This document shows, piece by piece, positions 51,735-62,759 of a stretch of 64,000 bases of DNA (position 1 is the stretch's first letter; the number at the start of each line of letters is the position of its first letter). The DNA is taken from NCBI GenBank assembly GCA_031835245.1, contig JAVKOQ010000112.1:1-64000 (forward strand), given 5' to 3'. A program made the translations under genes and the position numbers. The notes under the pieces were generated by a model. It was given only the letters and a program-made list of their open reading frames with translations, was not told the origin of the DNA and did no database searches. The DNA comes from Balamuthia mandrillaris. Taxonomy: Eukaryota > Discosea > Longamoebia > Balamuthiidae.

Positions 51735-54108
51735 TCAAAACCCCGCTTCAAAAGCACTTCCTCTATTTATTTCCTGAAGAGTGATGAGATACCGAAAAGA
51801 ACAAAAAAACTTTTAAGAACATACTTTTACAGCCCAAGAGGCAATGCGTTTGAGATCTTCCTCCTCAGAGTCCGCATGATCCTTGAGATAGGACATTAAT
51901 GTGGCGTCCGATCGAAACATTTGGCGAGCTGTCTCCCCTATCAGCTGCACTAAGTCCCTTTTACGAGTAGGGAAAAGTCATCAGAAAAAGGTTTTAAGAT
52001 TTTGTTTATCTCCTTCAACAACCCCACAGAACATACAGGAGAGATAAATATTAAAAAAATGAGGGATAGAGAAACAGACAGGAGGAAAGGTACCCAAGCA
52101 CACCAATGGCTGCTTGTGTGACGGTTTCAGTCTGTGTGGCGTCTTCGGACAACTGACATATGAACCGCACCAACCCATTCAAGTAGGGTGTTAACTGTTG
52201 CTTCGCTAGCATCCAAAAAAAAGTTAGCAAACAGCAGAAAAAACTAAAACGATGAAGAAAAATAGATCATAATACCCGAATCTCTTCCGTTGTTCCTGTA
52301 TCCTTGAATGATGCCGGTATAACACTCGAAAATGCTTTGCCGTAAGTTATTCAAATAGCTTAAGTCTTCAGAATCAGAGAGAGAGGAGAGGTCATCATTA
52401 GCCGCCAGGGAAGCCGCCAGGGAAGTTGCCTCGTTGCAAGTATCCTTCAGTGTTGTGAGAATCGTGGGAAGATATTTCGAAAAATTGTCGCAGGAAGTTA
52501 GCGCGAGATCGCTGATGGCTCCCAGTGCACCTGGATGCAAACGGCGAGAAGCTGGGCTCTATATCACGAGTAACATAAACTCAGAGAGAGAGGGAGAGGG
52601 AGAGGAGAGGGAGAGGGAGAGAGCACGAGAAAAGAAGCAAGAAGAGAGAGAGAGACGACAAAAAAGAGTAAATGCACCTTTAAAATGACCAACATGGGAA
52701 CAAGAAGGCGGTCCAAAAAGGGAGAGATGTTTCGGTTGAGGGCTCTTGCCAGATCACCAACCACTGCCAGCGCTGTGGTCACTGTTGACTGTGGGACTGT
52801 GGGGTCATTGCCGCGCAGCGCCTCTTCCACCAAGGGCACAATGTCTGGCATGAAGTTCTCCATTTCACCTTCAATCCCTTTTTTTCAAAGTTGTTAAAAT
52901 AAAAATCGAGCAAAGACCGAGGACGAAGAACGAAGCACGAAGAAAGAAGAGCGAGAAAAGGACGCACTTGCAGCAAGTCCACCAAAGCACAACAGTAACT
53001 CTTCAGAAAAAAAAGAGCGTTGCTCTGTTTTCTCAAACTTGGCAGCAATCAGCAGAACGTCAACCAACTTTCTTGTTCTCTCTGATGGTAGTGTGGCCTG
53101 GGCTTCCATGCAGGTCTATGTTATGAAACTTAGTCACGCAGCAACAAACCAAAGAACAAAAAGAAATAAAGAAAGAACACAAGAAAACAAATGCAACAAA
53201 TTAAACAAACAGCATACCCAAATGCAACTACACAAGGCTGCACTTGATATAAGATCGTCATCCCCTTCTTCCTCTGTTCTTTCCGGGTGGTCGTCTGCTG
53301 TTATCTTGACCAAAGACTCGAGAAGACGAAGCAGTTGATCAAAAGTGTGGTCTATCAAGCTCAAGTCAGCAGAAGCACCCCTAAGCCAAAAGTTGATCGC
53401 TTCAGTAATGACAGCAGTGTTGTCCTTGTTTTTGCCACGTTTGGTCAAACGCGAGTTTAATGTTTGTAAAAGAATCTCAAGAGTTGGCTTCAGGAAAGGT
53501 TTGGCCTTTTCTGGTGATAGAAGCTGAGTGTTCTCTGCCATCATTGCTAGGCTCTGTTGGTTTGTTCAGAGCACTAATTAAAAAATTATAACGAATTAAA
53601 CAAAACTGACAAACGAATGTAAAACAAACCCAACATGCTTTGCTGCACAATTCTCTGTTGTCTGTGTCTGTCGATCCTTTGCTGCCCCATTCTTTCAGTT
53701 CCTCAACGACGCCGAGCAAGGCAGCATGAATGGAAGACAGTAGCTTTCCATCTTCTTCCAAATGACCTGCTACACAAACCTGACCCAACGACCAACACGC
53801 GCTGTCTCGAACCATGATATCTTCATTCATATCCTTCACTCTTTCCAAAACGTCTGGTAACAGCTGTTACAAGTTTTTTGTTAAAATAAACATAAAAGAG
53901 GAGCAGGGATGAACGAGAGAGGAGAGCAGGAGAGAAAAGAGAGAGAAGAGAGAAGAGAGAGAAGAGAGAAGAAGAAGAAGAAAGAAAGAAGAGAAGAAAG
54001 AAGAGAGAAGAGAAGAGAAGAGAAGAAGAAGAAGAAGAAGAAAGAGAGAAGAGAAGAGAGAGAACGATGAAGAGAAGAGCGAAGAGAGAAGAGAAGAGAG
54101 GAGAGCAG

Positions 54109-54152
<44 letters not shown>

Positions 54153-54900
54153 AGGGAGAATTTTACCAAGCGGAAATGTCGCTGCAAGGTTTGAGCAGTT
54201 GGCCCACTGGTAGTTGCTCCTGTTTGGCAATCAGCACCAGGTTGAAAATTGACATTAGAAAATTATGCCACAAAAGAGTACCAAAGGCCATGAGTGCAGC
54301 TTCTCGTTGTCGCCAATCCTCCGAGTTGATGTGGTCTTTCACAAAAGAATACACAAAAGGGATGATCTGGTCTTCCACTAACTCTGCTACAACTGAGAGA
54401 CAAGCTCCCGCTCCTGTTGCTACATTCCATTCGCTATTTCTTTCCTGTCACCATTGGTTTGTTCAGCAACAGGGAGAAAAGGAAACAAAGGATCAGATAA
54501 GAAGAAATACAATAAAGACGAACTTGGTGCAGCAGAGTCCGAAACAAGCAAGGTATAAGCTTCTCAAGGCTATTTGCCACCAACCCAATGGTACCAGCAC
54601 CATCCTAAACCAAGGAAAATTAGACGGTTTGCTACTGCCAGTGAAGCAGAAGAAGAAGAAGAAGAAGAAGAAGAAGAAGAAGAAGAAGAAGAAGAAGAAG
54701 AAGAAGAAGAAGAAGAAGAAGAAGAAGAAGAAGAAAGAAGAAGAAGAAGAAGAAGAAGAAGAAGAAGAAGAAGAAGAAGAAGAAGAAGAAGAAGAAGAAG
54801 AAGAAGAAGAACAAGAAGAAGAAGAAGAAGAAAGAAGAACAAGCACAAGCAGAAGAAGAACAAGAACAAGAAGAAGGAAAAGAACAAGAAGAAGTAGCAG

Positions 54901-54938
<38 letters not shown>

Positions 54939-55628
54939 GAAACGAAGAACGAAGAACAGAAGCAGAAGCAGAAGCAGAAAAAGAAGAACGGAGAATGAAC
55001 GAAGAAAGAACTGAGAAGAAAGAAGAAGAAGAACAAGAAGAAGAACAAGAGGAGAAACTTAACTAGAATAAGATCTCTTTCCCGTTCTGCAAGTACAGAC
55101 CACACCTCCACAGCCAACTCTCCACATTTGCCTGGTTCCATCCACTCCAATGTTGACTGCCATTTTGAAATGAATAAGCAAAAAGAAGAATGAGCAAAAC
55201 GCCACAAATCACAAACTTTAAAACAAGAGAGAAGAAGAAGAAGAGAGAAGCGACGACGAGAAACAAGGACACAAAAAAAACGTAGAGAACAAAAAAAAAT
55301 AAACATTACACCTCCAAGCAACTCCGAAACGCGGGTGGCGGCGGCGGCGTAACAGTGTCAACCACTGCGGTGAGGACGTTCAAGGCTTCCTCCACCTCAC
55401 TCTCGGAGGAGGATCGCTGTCGCAGCGTCTCATAAACGCGCCTGCACCGTTCTTCGGTGCTCCCCTCGCTCTAATTAAAAAGAAAAGGAGGTTGAAGAAA
55501 GATTAGACTCTCTAGAGAGAAAGAAAACAAAATGGTTGTCTATGAAAAGAAGAAGAAGAAAACAAGCGCACCCGCTCGGTTGGCTCTTCGCAGGACGTGC
55601 GCTGCTTCTTGCGTTGCCCTTCCTCCAT
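51735..55628 (-). CDS. KPNB1: Importin beta-1 (karyopherin), tandem copy 1
   Basis: Multi-exon HEAT-repeat protein, start MEEGQRKKQRTSCEEP at 55628. Recognisable blocks include VEDQIIPFVYSFVKDHINSE (followed by DWRQREAALMA), ENFMPDIVPLVEEALRG, NFSKYLPTILTTL, and a C-terminal LVQLIGETARQMFRSDATL. It carries cargo with classical nuclear localisation signals through nuclear pores and is released by RanGTP. Acidic loop residues (SSLSDSEDLSYL) differ from copy 2. The end is modelled through a last intron (gctgtaaaa|gtatgt ... cttcag|gaaata), giving a stop at 51735; without it the stop is at 51813. An intron near 54600-55060 holds a huge GAA/TTC tract. The gene converges with the F-box/Rho gene, stops about 50 bp apart. 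Confidence 0.88.
54648..54839. repeat. Long (GAA)n/(TTC)n tract in importin copy 1 intron
   Basis: About 190 bp of nearly pure GAA on the plus strand (TTC on the sense strand of the gene), followed by CAA and GAA variants to about 55050. Only a few interruptions occur. Copy 2 has a shorter tract in the same intron. Long open frames of Lys/Glu/Arg across it are artefacts of the repeat. Confidence 0.95.
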
Positions 55629-55862
55629 CTGCTTTATTGTTCCTGTTCACACTTTATTGTGCGACGAATTAATTCCAGGAATAAATTTGCGATTATTTTT
55701 GTCGACATTTTTTTTTTTTGGTTCGTTTCTACATTTCTTTTTCTTTCTCTTTCATTGTCTCATTCTTTCTCCTCTTCCCTCGGTTTCTTTCACTTTTTTT
55801 TGACGATACTCCTTGTGGTTATTTTTTTCGAAAGCCATGCAGCCCTGAATGCATGAACACTC

Positions 55863-56760
55863 TCACAATCCTCCTGCAACATCAGCGCTGCCCTCCAGGT
55901 TGTCTACGAGCTGAATGAAGCAACCAGTGTTTTTGGAGGGTCAGTTTGCAAACACAACAAACGCGAGGTAAGTCAAAAGGAACGTACACGCAACGTCCGA
56001 GAGGCAGCGTAATTCAGATCGGCATCTGTAGACTCTGCATGCTCGTGCAGGTAGGACATTAATGTTGCGTCCGAGTGGAACATGCGACGAGCTGGCTCCC
56101 CTATCAGTTGCACCAAATCCCTTTATGAAAGAAGAAAACTTTTGTAACTAACATAACCGAGGGAAGAGGAGAAAGAACGACAATGAAAGGGAAAGAGAAT
56201 AATGAGAAAGAGAAGGAGAAAGGGTACCCAAGCACTTTTATGGCTGCTTTTGTGACGGTTTCAGTCTGTGTGGCGTCTTCAGATAACTGACATATGTACT
56301 GCACCAACCCATTCAGATAGGGTGTTAACAGCTGTTCTGCTATAGGTAAAAAATAATATCAATAAAAGCAAAGTTAGTAGGCAGAAAGAGATGGATACAA
56401 CAAAGAATAAAATGAACAAATCAAAGCACCTGAGTCTGCATCATTTTTTTGCAATCCTCGAATGATGCCAGTGTAACACGAGAAAATGCTTTGTTGCAAG
56501 AAGTCCAAACACGTCAACTTCTCAGCAGCAGAGACAGAATACGGATCATCCTCATCGTAATCATCATCATTGTTTTTGGCCACCAGGGTGGCTGCCAGAG
56601 AAGTTGCCACATTGCAAGTGTCTCTTAGCGTTGTGAGAATCGTGGGAAGATATTTCGAAAAATTGTCGCAGGAAGCTCTGGAGAGAGCGCCGATGGCGCT
56701 GAGTGCACCTGCATGCAAGAGGGGAGCATCTGACTGCTGCATCACCCGGAAGATATTAAC

Positions 56761-56794
<34 letters not shown>

Positions 56795-59358
56795 GCGAGT
56801 GAGGATAAGATACAAAGGAATGTACCTTTAAAATGACCAACATGGGAACAAGAAGGCGATCCAAAAAGGGAGAGATGTTTCGGTTGAGGGCTCTTGCCAG
56901 ATCACCAACCACTGCCAGCGCTGTGGTCACTGTTGACTGTGGGACTGTGGGGTCATTGCCGCGCAGCGCCTCTTCCACCAAGGGCACAATGTCTGGCATG
57001 AAGTTCTCCATTTCACCTTCAATCCCTTTTTTCAAAGTTGTTGAAATAAGAATCGAGCAAAGACCGAGGACAAAGAACGAAGCACGAAGCACGAAGAAAG
57101 AGAGCGAGAAAAGGACACACTTGCAGCAAGTCCGCCAAAGCACAACATTAACTCTTCGGAACAACAACGGCGTTGCTCTGTTTTCTCACACTTGGCAGCA
57201 TCCAACAGAACATCAACCAACTTTCTTGTTCTCTCTGGTGGCAGTGTGACCTCAGCTTCCATGCACCCCTACAATTTAAAACAGGTAAGACAGGAATTGT
57301 TACATGCAATTACTTAGCGCAAACAGAAAACAAACAACGGCACTGTACCAAAATACAGCTGCACAACGCAGCACAAGGAGACATACAATCACCCTCCGTT
57401 TCTGCTTCTCTTTCCTCATAGCCATCAGTTTTTGTGTTCGCTAACAACTCCAGAAAACTAAGCAGTTGCGCAAATACGTCCTCAACCATGCCCACATCAC
57501 CAGCAGCACACCTGAGCCAATTACTAAAAGCAGTAACTATTTCTGTTATGCTAAAGTCCTTATCGTGTTTGGTCAATGAGGAGCGCAGCAGTGGTAAGAG
57601 AGCTTCAAAAGTTGGTCGCAGGAAAGGTTTGAGCTTTTCTGGCGACAGCAGCTGAGCTGTTTCTGGCACCATTGAGAGGGCCTATATTGTTGGTAGGGAT
57701 TGATTGTTTGTATTAAGTTGTTCATGGCACAAAAAAGTTACACGGATGCACTTACCCAGCACGCGTTGACATACAGTATTTCTTTGTCTTGGCTGTCCTG
57801 TCTTTCCTGAAGGACACTGAGCAAGGCAGCATGGATGGCAGTCAATGCCCCTTCTTCCAAATGACCCGTCTCACAAATGAGACCCAACGTTGAACACGCG
57901 CTATCTCGTACCATAAAATCTTCGTTCTCATCCTTCGCTTTGTCTATTATGTCTGGTAATAGCTGTCGGCCAGGAAAAACTGATTAGGCTCCCTGAGTTA
58001 AAGAGCAGACGAGAGAAGGAGAGATTGCACCAAAGAGAAATGTCGCTGCAAGGTTTGAGCAGTTGGCCCACTGGTAGTTGCTCCTGTTTGGCAATCAGCA
58101 TCAGGTCGAAAACACAGAATAGAAAAAACAAATAGAAAGTAGGCAAGGTACCAACGGCCATGAGTGCAGCTTCTCGTTGTCGCCAATCCTCCGAGTTGAT
58201 GTGGTCTTTCACAAAAGAATACACAAACGGGATGATCTGGTCTTCCACTAACTCTGCTACAACTGAGAGACAAGCTCCCGCTCCTGTTGCTATATTCCAC
58301 TCACCATCTTTCTCTTGTAGCAAATATGGCTCGTGCATCTGGTTTTGGGCAATGGAAAGTCCACACCAACTCGGTTAACAAGATGTAAAAGAACAAACAA
58401 GAACAGGGAGGAGTAAAGAAGAAAAAACAAGCAGCTGGTTAGTAGAAGACCTGATGCGTAAGGGCACGAAACAAGCAATCGAGCAGCTTCTCAAGGTTAT
58501 TCGCCACCAACCCAACACTCTCGCCGTCCTAAAATCCAACACGCAAGATATATTGACGGTGAGGAGAAGAGAAGAAAGAGAGAGTGAGGAGATGAGTGAA
58601 TGAGAAAGAGAGTGGCGGAGACAAGAAAAAGTGGAAAATGAAAAGAGAAAACAAACCAAAAGTTCTTGTTCGTGTTCAGCGAGACTAAGCCACACCTTCA
58701 GAGCTAGTTCTCCGCATTTTCCTGGCTCTATCCTTTCAAAAGTTAACTGCGTGACATGAGATAATATAGAGAGGACAAGATTGAAACGAGGAAGAAAGGA
58801 AGAAACTTTAGAAAATAAAAACCAGAAGAAGAAGAAGAAGAAGAAGAAGAAGAAGAAGAAGAAGAAGAAGAAGAAGAAGAAGAAGAAGAAGAAGAACAAG
58901 AAGAACAAGAAGAAGAAGAAGAAGAAGAAGAAGAAGAATAACAATAACAATAACAATAACAAGAAGAAGCACAAGAAGAAGAACGGAGAATGAACGAAGA
59001 AAGAACTGAGAAGAAAGAATGAAGACACGCTACAAAAAAAAAAGCAGAAAGAAAAATAAAGAAGAAAAGAAAACCTCCAAACAACTCTGAAGATCTGGTG
59101 GCGGCGGTGGTGTAAACGATGTTACTATCTCAACAAGAGTACCCAAGGCTTCCTCCACTTCGCTATCCGGAGCTGATCGGCCTTTTTGCAGTGTCTCGCG
59201 AACAAGTTTACATTGTTCTTCTGGGCTCTAGTTCGTTCCCGCAGAGAAATAAACCAATGGCTAATTGAAATGAAAAGAAAACAAAACAAGAGTACCAGCT
59301 CGGTTGGCTCTTCGCAGGACGTGCGCTGCTTCTTGCGTTGCCCTTCCTCTTCCTCCAT
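55863..59358 (-). CDS. KPNB1: Importin beta-1 (karyopherin), tandem copy 2
   Basis: Second importin gene in the same orientation, start MEEEEGQRKKQRTSCEEP at 59358. Exon order matches copy 1: SPEEQCKLVRETLQ, GKCGELALKVWLSLAE, EWNIATGAGACLSVVAEL, DWRQREAALMAVGT, LSPEKLKPFLRPTFEALL, MENFMPDIVPLVEEALRG, NFSKYLPTILTTL, LVQLIGEPARRMFHSDATL. The exon at 56826-57028 encodes exactly the same residues as copy 1 (52680-52863), and the exon around 58160-58290 is nearly identical, while other exons differ clearly. The end is modelled through a last intron (acgttgcgt|gtacgt ... cattcag|ctcgta) to a stop at 55863; unspliced it would stop at 55973. Confidence 0.88.
58823..58939. repeat. (GAA)n/(TTC)n tract in importin copy 2 intron
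   Basis: About 115 bp of GAA with two GAACAA interruptions, then CAATAA variants, in the intron equivalent to that holding the 54648-54839 tract of copy 1. Shared position suggests that the repeat was present before the duplication and then changed length independently. Confidence 0.92.
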
Positions 59359-59698
59359 TTCCACCGAGTGGATAGGTAGAAGCGATCAAATCGATCAATT
59401 GGGTGATTATTAATTCTTCTCGAACCCCAATCAACAATCAAAAATTTTGTGATCTCGGTCGGAATCAGCGAACCAAGTCATTTTCTTTGATCTTTTTTTC
59501 TCACAGATCAAAGAAACCACAGGCGAAAAGTCAAGCTCAAAGTGGAAGAAAAAAAAAAGAGGAGCGGTTCCTCCCCACCCCAATCACCACGGAGGGGGTG
59601 TTGGAGGGAGAGCAACCGCTGAAATCTCCCCACCAAACAGCAAGAAAACTGGTGACCATGCGACCTTTTCCCTGACAAACACATCACCGCTTTGAACA

Positions 59699-59707
59699 CT
59701 ATTTATA
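59699..59707 (+). promoter_or_regulatory. TATA-like element of the secreted repeat-protein gene
   Basis: CTATTTATA lies about 110 bp upstream of the ATG at 59815 and is followed by a CT-rich then CAA-rich leader. It is the clearest TATA-like motif near a protein gene in the window. Strong promoter use is plausible given the GC-rich codon bias of that gene. Confidence 0.4.
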
Positions 59708-59814
59708 CCTCTTCCTCCTCTTTCCTTCCCCATTCAAACTCATCAACAAACAACAAACAAACAACAGTTGACCAACCAACCAACAAGCAAGAAACCAACA
59801 TCACAGCTTGCAAA

Positions 59815-60786
59815 ATGAGAGTTTTGTTGTGCATGGCCTTGGGCCTCCTTTTCCTCTCCGCTGCCTTTGCTGCCCCCACCAGGAGGAGGGGCGTGAACTA
59901 CGGCTCCGGAGACGTCTCCTACGACGGCGATGAGGTGACCTACGATGGCGGAGATGTGAGCTACGATGGAGGAGAGGTGACCTATGACGGCGGAGACGTC
60001 TCCTACGATGGCGGAGATGTCACCTATGATGGCGGAGATGTGTCTTATGATGGTGGCGATGTCACCTATGATGGAGGAGATGTGTCCTACGACGGAGGAG
60101 ATGTGAGCTACGATGGCGGAGACGTGTCCTACGGAGGAGATGTCATTGCCCCGGAGATCACATGGGAGAGTTACGAAGAGACCATCAGCATGCCGGAGCT
60201 GTCCTTCGAGGAGATCGTGTTGGAGGACATCAAGATGAAGAAAATCTGCCCTGGTGACTTGAAGGTCCCCGATGTGAGCTTCCCTGAGATCCAAATGGGC
60301 AGCTTGCAGCTCCCCTCCGTCCCTGGCCCCAAGATCTACATCCCTGGTAACACTTTTTCTCTCACTTTCTTCTCTCTTCTTCTTCTTCTTCTTCTTCTTC
60401 TTCTTCTTCTTCTTCATTCTGTTGCTGAATAACATTCTGTTCTGTCTTGCTCGCCAACAACCACAGAGATCAAGTTCCCCAAGATCAAGCTCCCCGCCAT
60501 CAAGTTCCCTGACATCTGCCTGGAGCCCATCCAGATCCCCAGCATCCCCGCCAAGGTCATCACCTTGGAGGACTTGCAGTTGGGGAACGTGGAGGTGCCC
60601 AACATCCAGATTCCGACGGTGGGTGGCCCTGTGATCAAGCTGCCCACCATCAAGATGGCGGACATCAAGCTGCCTCACGTGAAGATCCCCAAGGTGAAGG
60701 TCCCGGACGTGAAGTACGAGTACGAGATCCCCAACATTCGCTTCCCCGAGCCTGAGTATGAGGATGTCAACACCGGATACTACTAA
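59815..60786 (+). CDS. Secreted protein with Tyr-Asp-Gly repeats and KxP-type C-terminal repeats
   Basis: Two exons (59815-60346, 60467-60786) total 852 nt, 283 aa. A signal peptide (MRVLLCMALGLLFLSAAFA) precedes about eleven seven-residue units of the form GDVSYDG/GDVTYDG. The middle is acidic (PEITWESYEE). The C-terminal half is a run of short IKFPxIKLP-like units (FPKIKLPAIKFP, PTIKMADIKLPHVKIP, VKVPDVKYEY) that alternate hydrophobic and Lys residues, recalling beta-structured AHNAK-like repeats. The codon use is GC-rich. A cell-surface or cyst-wall structural protein is plausible, but the function is unknown. The intron is almost wholly a TTC tract. Confidence 0.85.
59908..60150 (+). repeat. 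21-bp coding tandem repeat (GDVSYDG units)
   Basis: Direct repeats of about 21 bp (GGAGATGTGTCCTACGATGG type) encode alternating GDVSYDG and GDVTYDG. Third-position differences among units show that the array is not perfectly homogenised. Repeat number may vary between strains. Confidence 0.9.
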
Positions 60787-61058
60787 ACCTATCGGTTCTA
60801 AATGAACCTCTAAACCAACTTTTTTTTTTATTCACTCAACAAAGATTTTGTTAGCTTCCACAATGCCTCTACCACATTTATGAGGCTAAGTTGCCTAGGA
60901 AGAGGTCGTCAGGGCGTCATGTTTCCCTAGGCTCGGGTTATCCTTGCCTTGCCGTAGACATTTCGAAGCCTTGCGTTATTGGCTGGTTAACACAGTACTT
61001 GTTTCGCTTCTTGTGTGCTGTCGACACCAGTGGTGTAGAAAAAAAAGAAAGAAAGAGA

Positions 61059-62399
61059 ATGGAGAGTTTGCCAAATGAAGTCTTGTGTGCTGTGCTGGAG
61101 CTGCTACCACCTGAACACGTTGCGGTTGCTGCTCGGACTTGTCGCCGGTGGTGGGGGTGTTCTCCTTTGTCCCTTCGCTCCCGGCTCAGCAGAAGAGCAC
61201 TTCAGGCCCGTTGTAAAGTGCTAGCGCAGTGGTCAAGAGAGGAAGGCTGCGCTTGGGATGAACTGACCTGCATGCTGATGGCCTCGGAGGGCCGGTTGGA
61301 CTTGTTGCAGTGGGCACGGCAGGGAGAACAGAAATGCCCTTGGGACAGTCGAACCTGCGAGGCGGCCGCTGAGGCTGGTCATTTCGAGCTTCTACGCTGG
61401 GCCATCAAAGAAGGGTGCTGCTTCAGCCAAGCCACTGCCTACGCGGCGGTACGGGGAGGTCATGTAGACATCCTTCGGTGGGCTAAGGAGCAAGGTTTCT
61501 ACCACAACCTCTTTGAAGTCAGCGAGCTGGCCGCTCTTCATGGTCATTTGCACATTCTCCAGTAGGCCAAAGAGATAACAAGCAATTTTGGAAGAAGTAT
61601 ATGCGCAGCAGCAGCGGCAGGAGGAAACCTAGAGGTCCTCCAGTGGCTTTGTCGAGAGCAAGGGTGTACCATGAACGAGATGGCTACCAACGCGGCTGCA
61701 AGAGGAGGCCACTTTGCAGTATTGCGATGGGCGGTGGAGGAAGGAGGCTGTACTTTGACGGAAGAGACCTGCTTAAGGTTGGTGCAGAATGGCAGCTTGG
61801 ATATGCTGCGGTGGGCGCGGGTGGAGAAGCATGTGGAGTGGGATGAAAGAAGCATCTGCATGGAGGCGGCCACCTACGGCCAACTACACATCCTCCAATG
61901 GATGTTTGGCGACAGAGAGGCGGCATGTCGTTTGTCCCTTTTAATGCAACAAGGGTTCACCAAACGGCTTTACATGGAAGCCGCGTACTTTGGGCATTTG
62001 CATGTTTTGCGATGGCTTCACCGTCGCCATCAACAGCAAGAAGGAGAAAAGGACGCATGGAAGGACGCGTGCATTTGCAGAGATGCCGCAAAAAGCGGGA
62101 AACTGGAAGTTCTTCAATGGCTCAAGAAGAAAGGCTGCCCTTGGGACGCAGCCGTTTGCTCCGTGGCCGCTGAGTACGGCCACTTGAAGGTGCTGCAATG
62201 GGCGAGAGCCAACGGATGCCCCTGGAGCGAGGATGCTTGTGCTGCTGCTGCGCTGTATGGTCGGTTGCACATGCTGAAGTGGCTGAGGAAGAACGGATGC
62301 CCTTGGGATGATAGAACGGTTGCGGTGGCACGTACAGCAGGCTTTCAAGAAATCGTGGAGTGGGCCTTGGCAAACGGATGCCCCGAGCAGATAACATAA
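61059..62399 (+). pseudogene. F-box/ankyrin-repeat gene with one in-frame stop (TAG)
   Basis: A single frame from the ATG at 61059 (MESLPNEVLCAVLELLPPEH ..., F-box-like, ARTCRRWW) runs to TAA at 62397-62399, interrupted only by TAG at 61563-61565. The stop falls where the repeat has the invariant Trp (HLHILQ-stop-AKE, compared with LQWAKE elsewhere), so one TGG-to-TAG change explains it. Downstream repeats are intact (NGCPWDE, HLKVLQWARANGCPWSE, HMLKWLRKNGCPW). No splice sites flank the stop that would remove it cleanly. Either a very young pseudogene, a truncated 168-aa protein, a read-through gene, or an assembly error. Repeats are more divergent than in the gene at 45057-46337. Confidence 0.8.
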
Positions 62400-62759
62400 G
62401 GCCCCTAAGGAGAGCAGACCGGAGCAAAAAAATGAAATGACGTGTATATTCTCATTTAAAGTAAAAAACAAATGAATCTTTACCAATTAAAGGTTCCGAT
62501 TATTTTGTCGACAGACGAAAGAGAGGACCGAAAGTGTCGCTTTCCGCGTTTTTTCTTTTTTCCTTCAGTTTTGGCGGGCAGGAGAGAGAGGGGAAAACGG
62601 TAGCGGATCATACGCGCGGATTGGGTCGAGTGAGCGAGTAGCGAACCCTTTTTTTTTGTGGCAAGCGGCAACCCTTTTCTTGTTCCTTCTGATTCGTTTC
62701 CTCGTTATTTTTTTTTTCGCTCTCTTGTTGTTTTCCGGATCGAACATACAAACAAAAGG

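Noticed and set aside
54176..55066. 296-codon Lys/Glu/Arg/Thr frame on the plus strand
   Set aside because: Created by the GAA microsatellite in an intron of the minus-strand importin gene.
61563..61565. In-frame stop explained as selenocysteine
   Set aside because: The codon is TAG, not TGA, and related repeats have Trp at that site.
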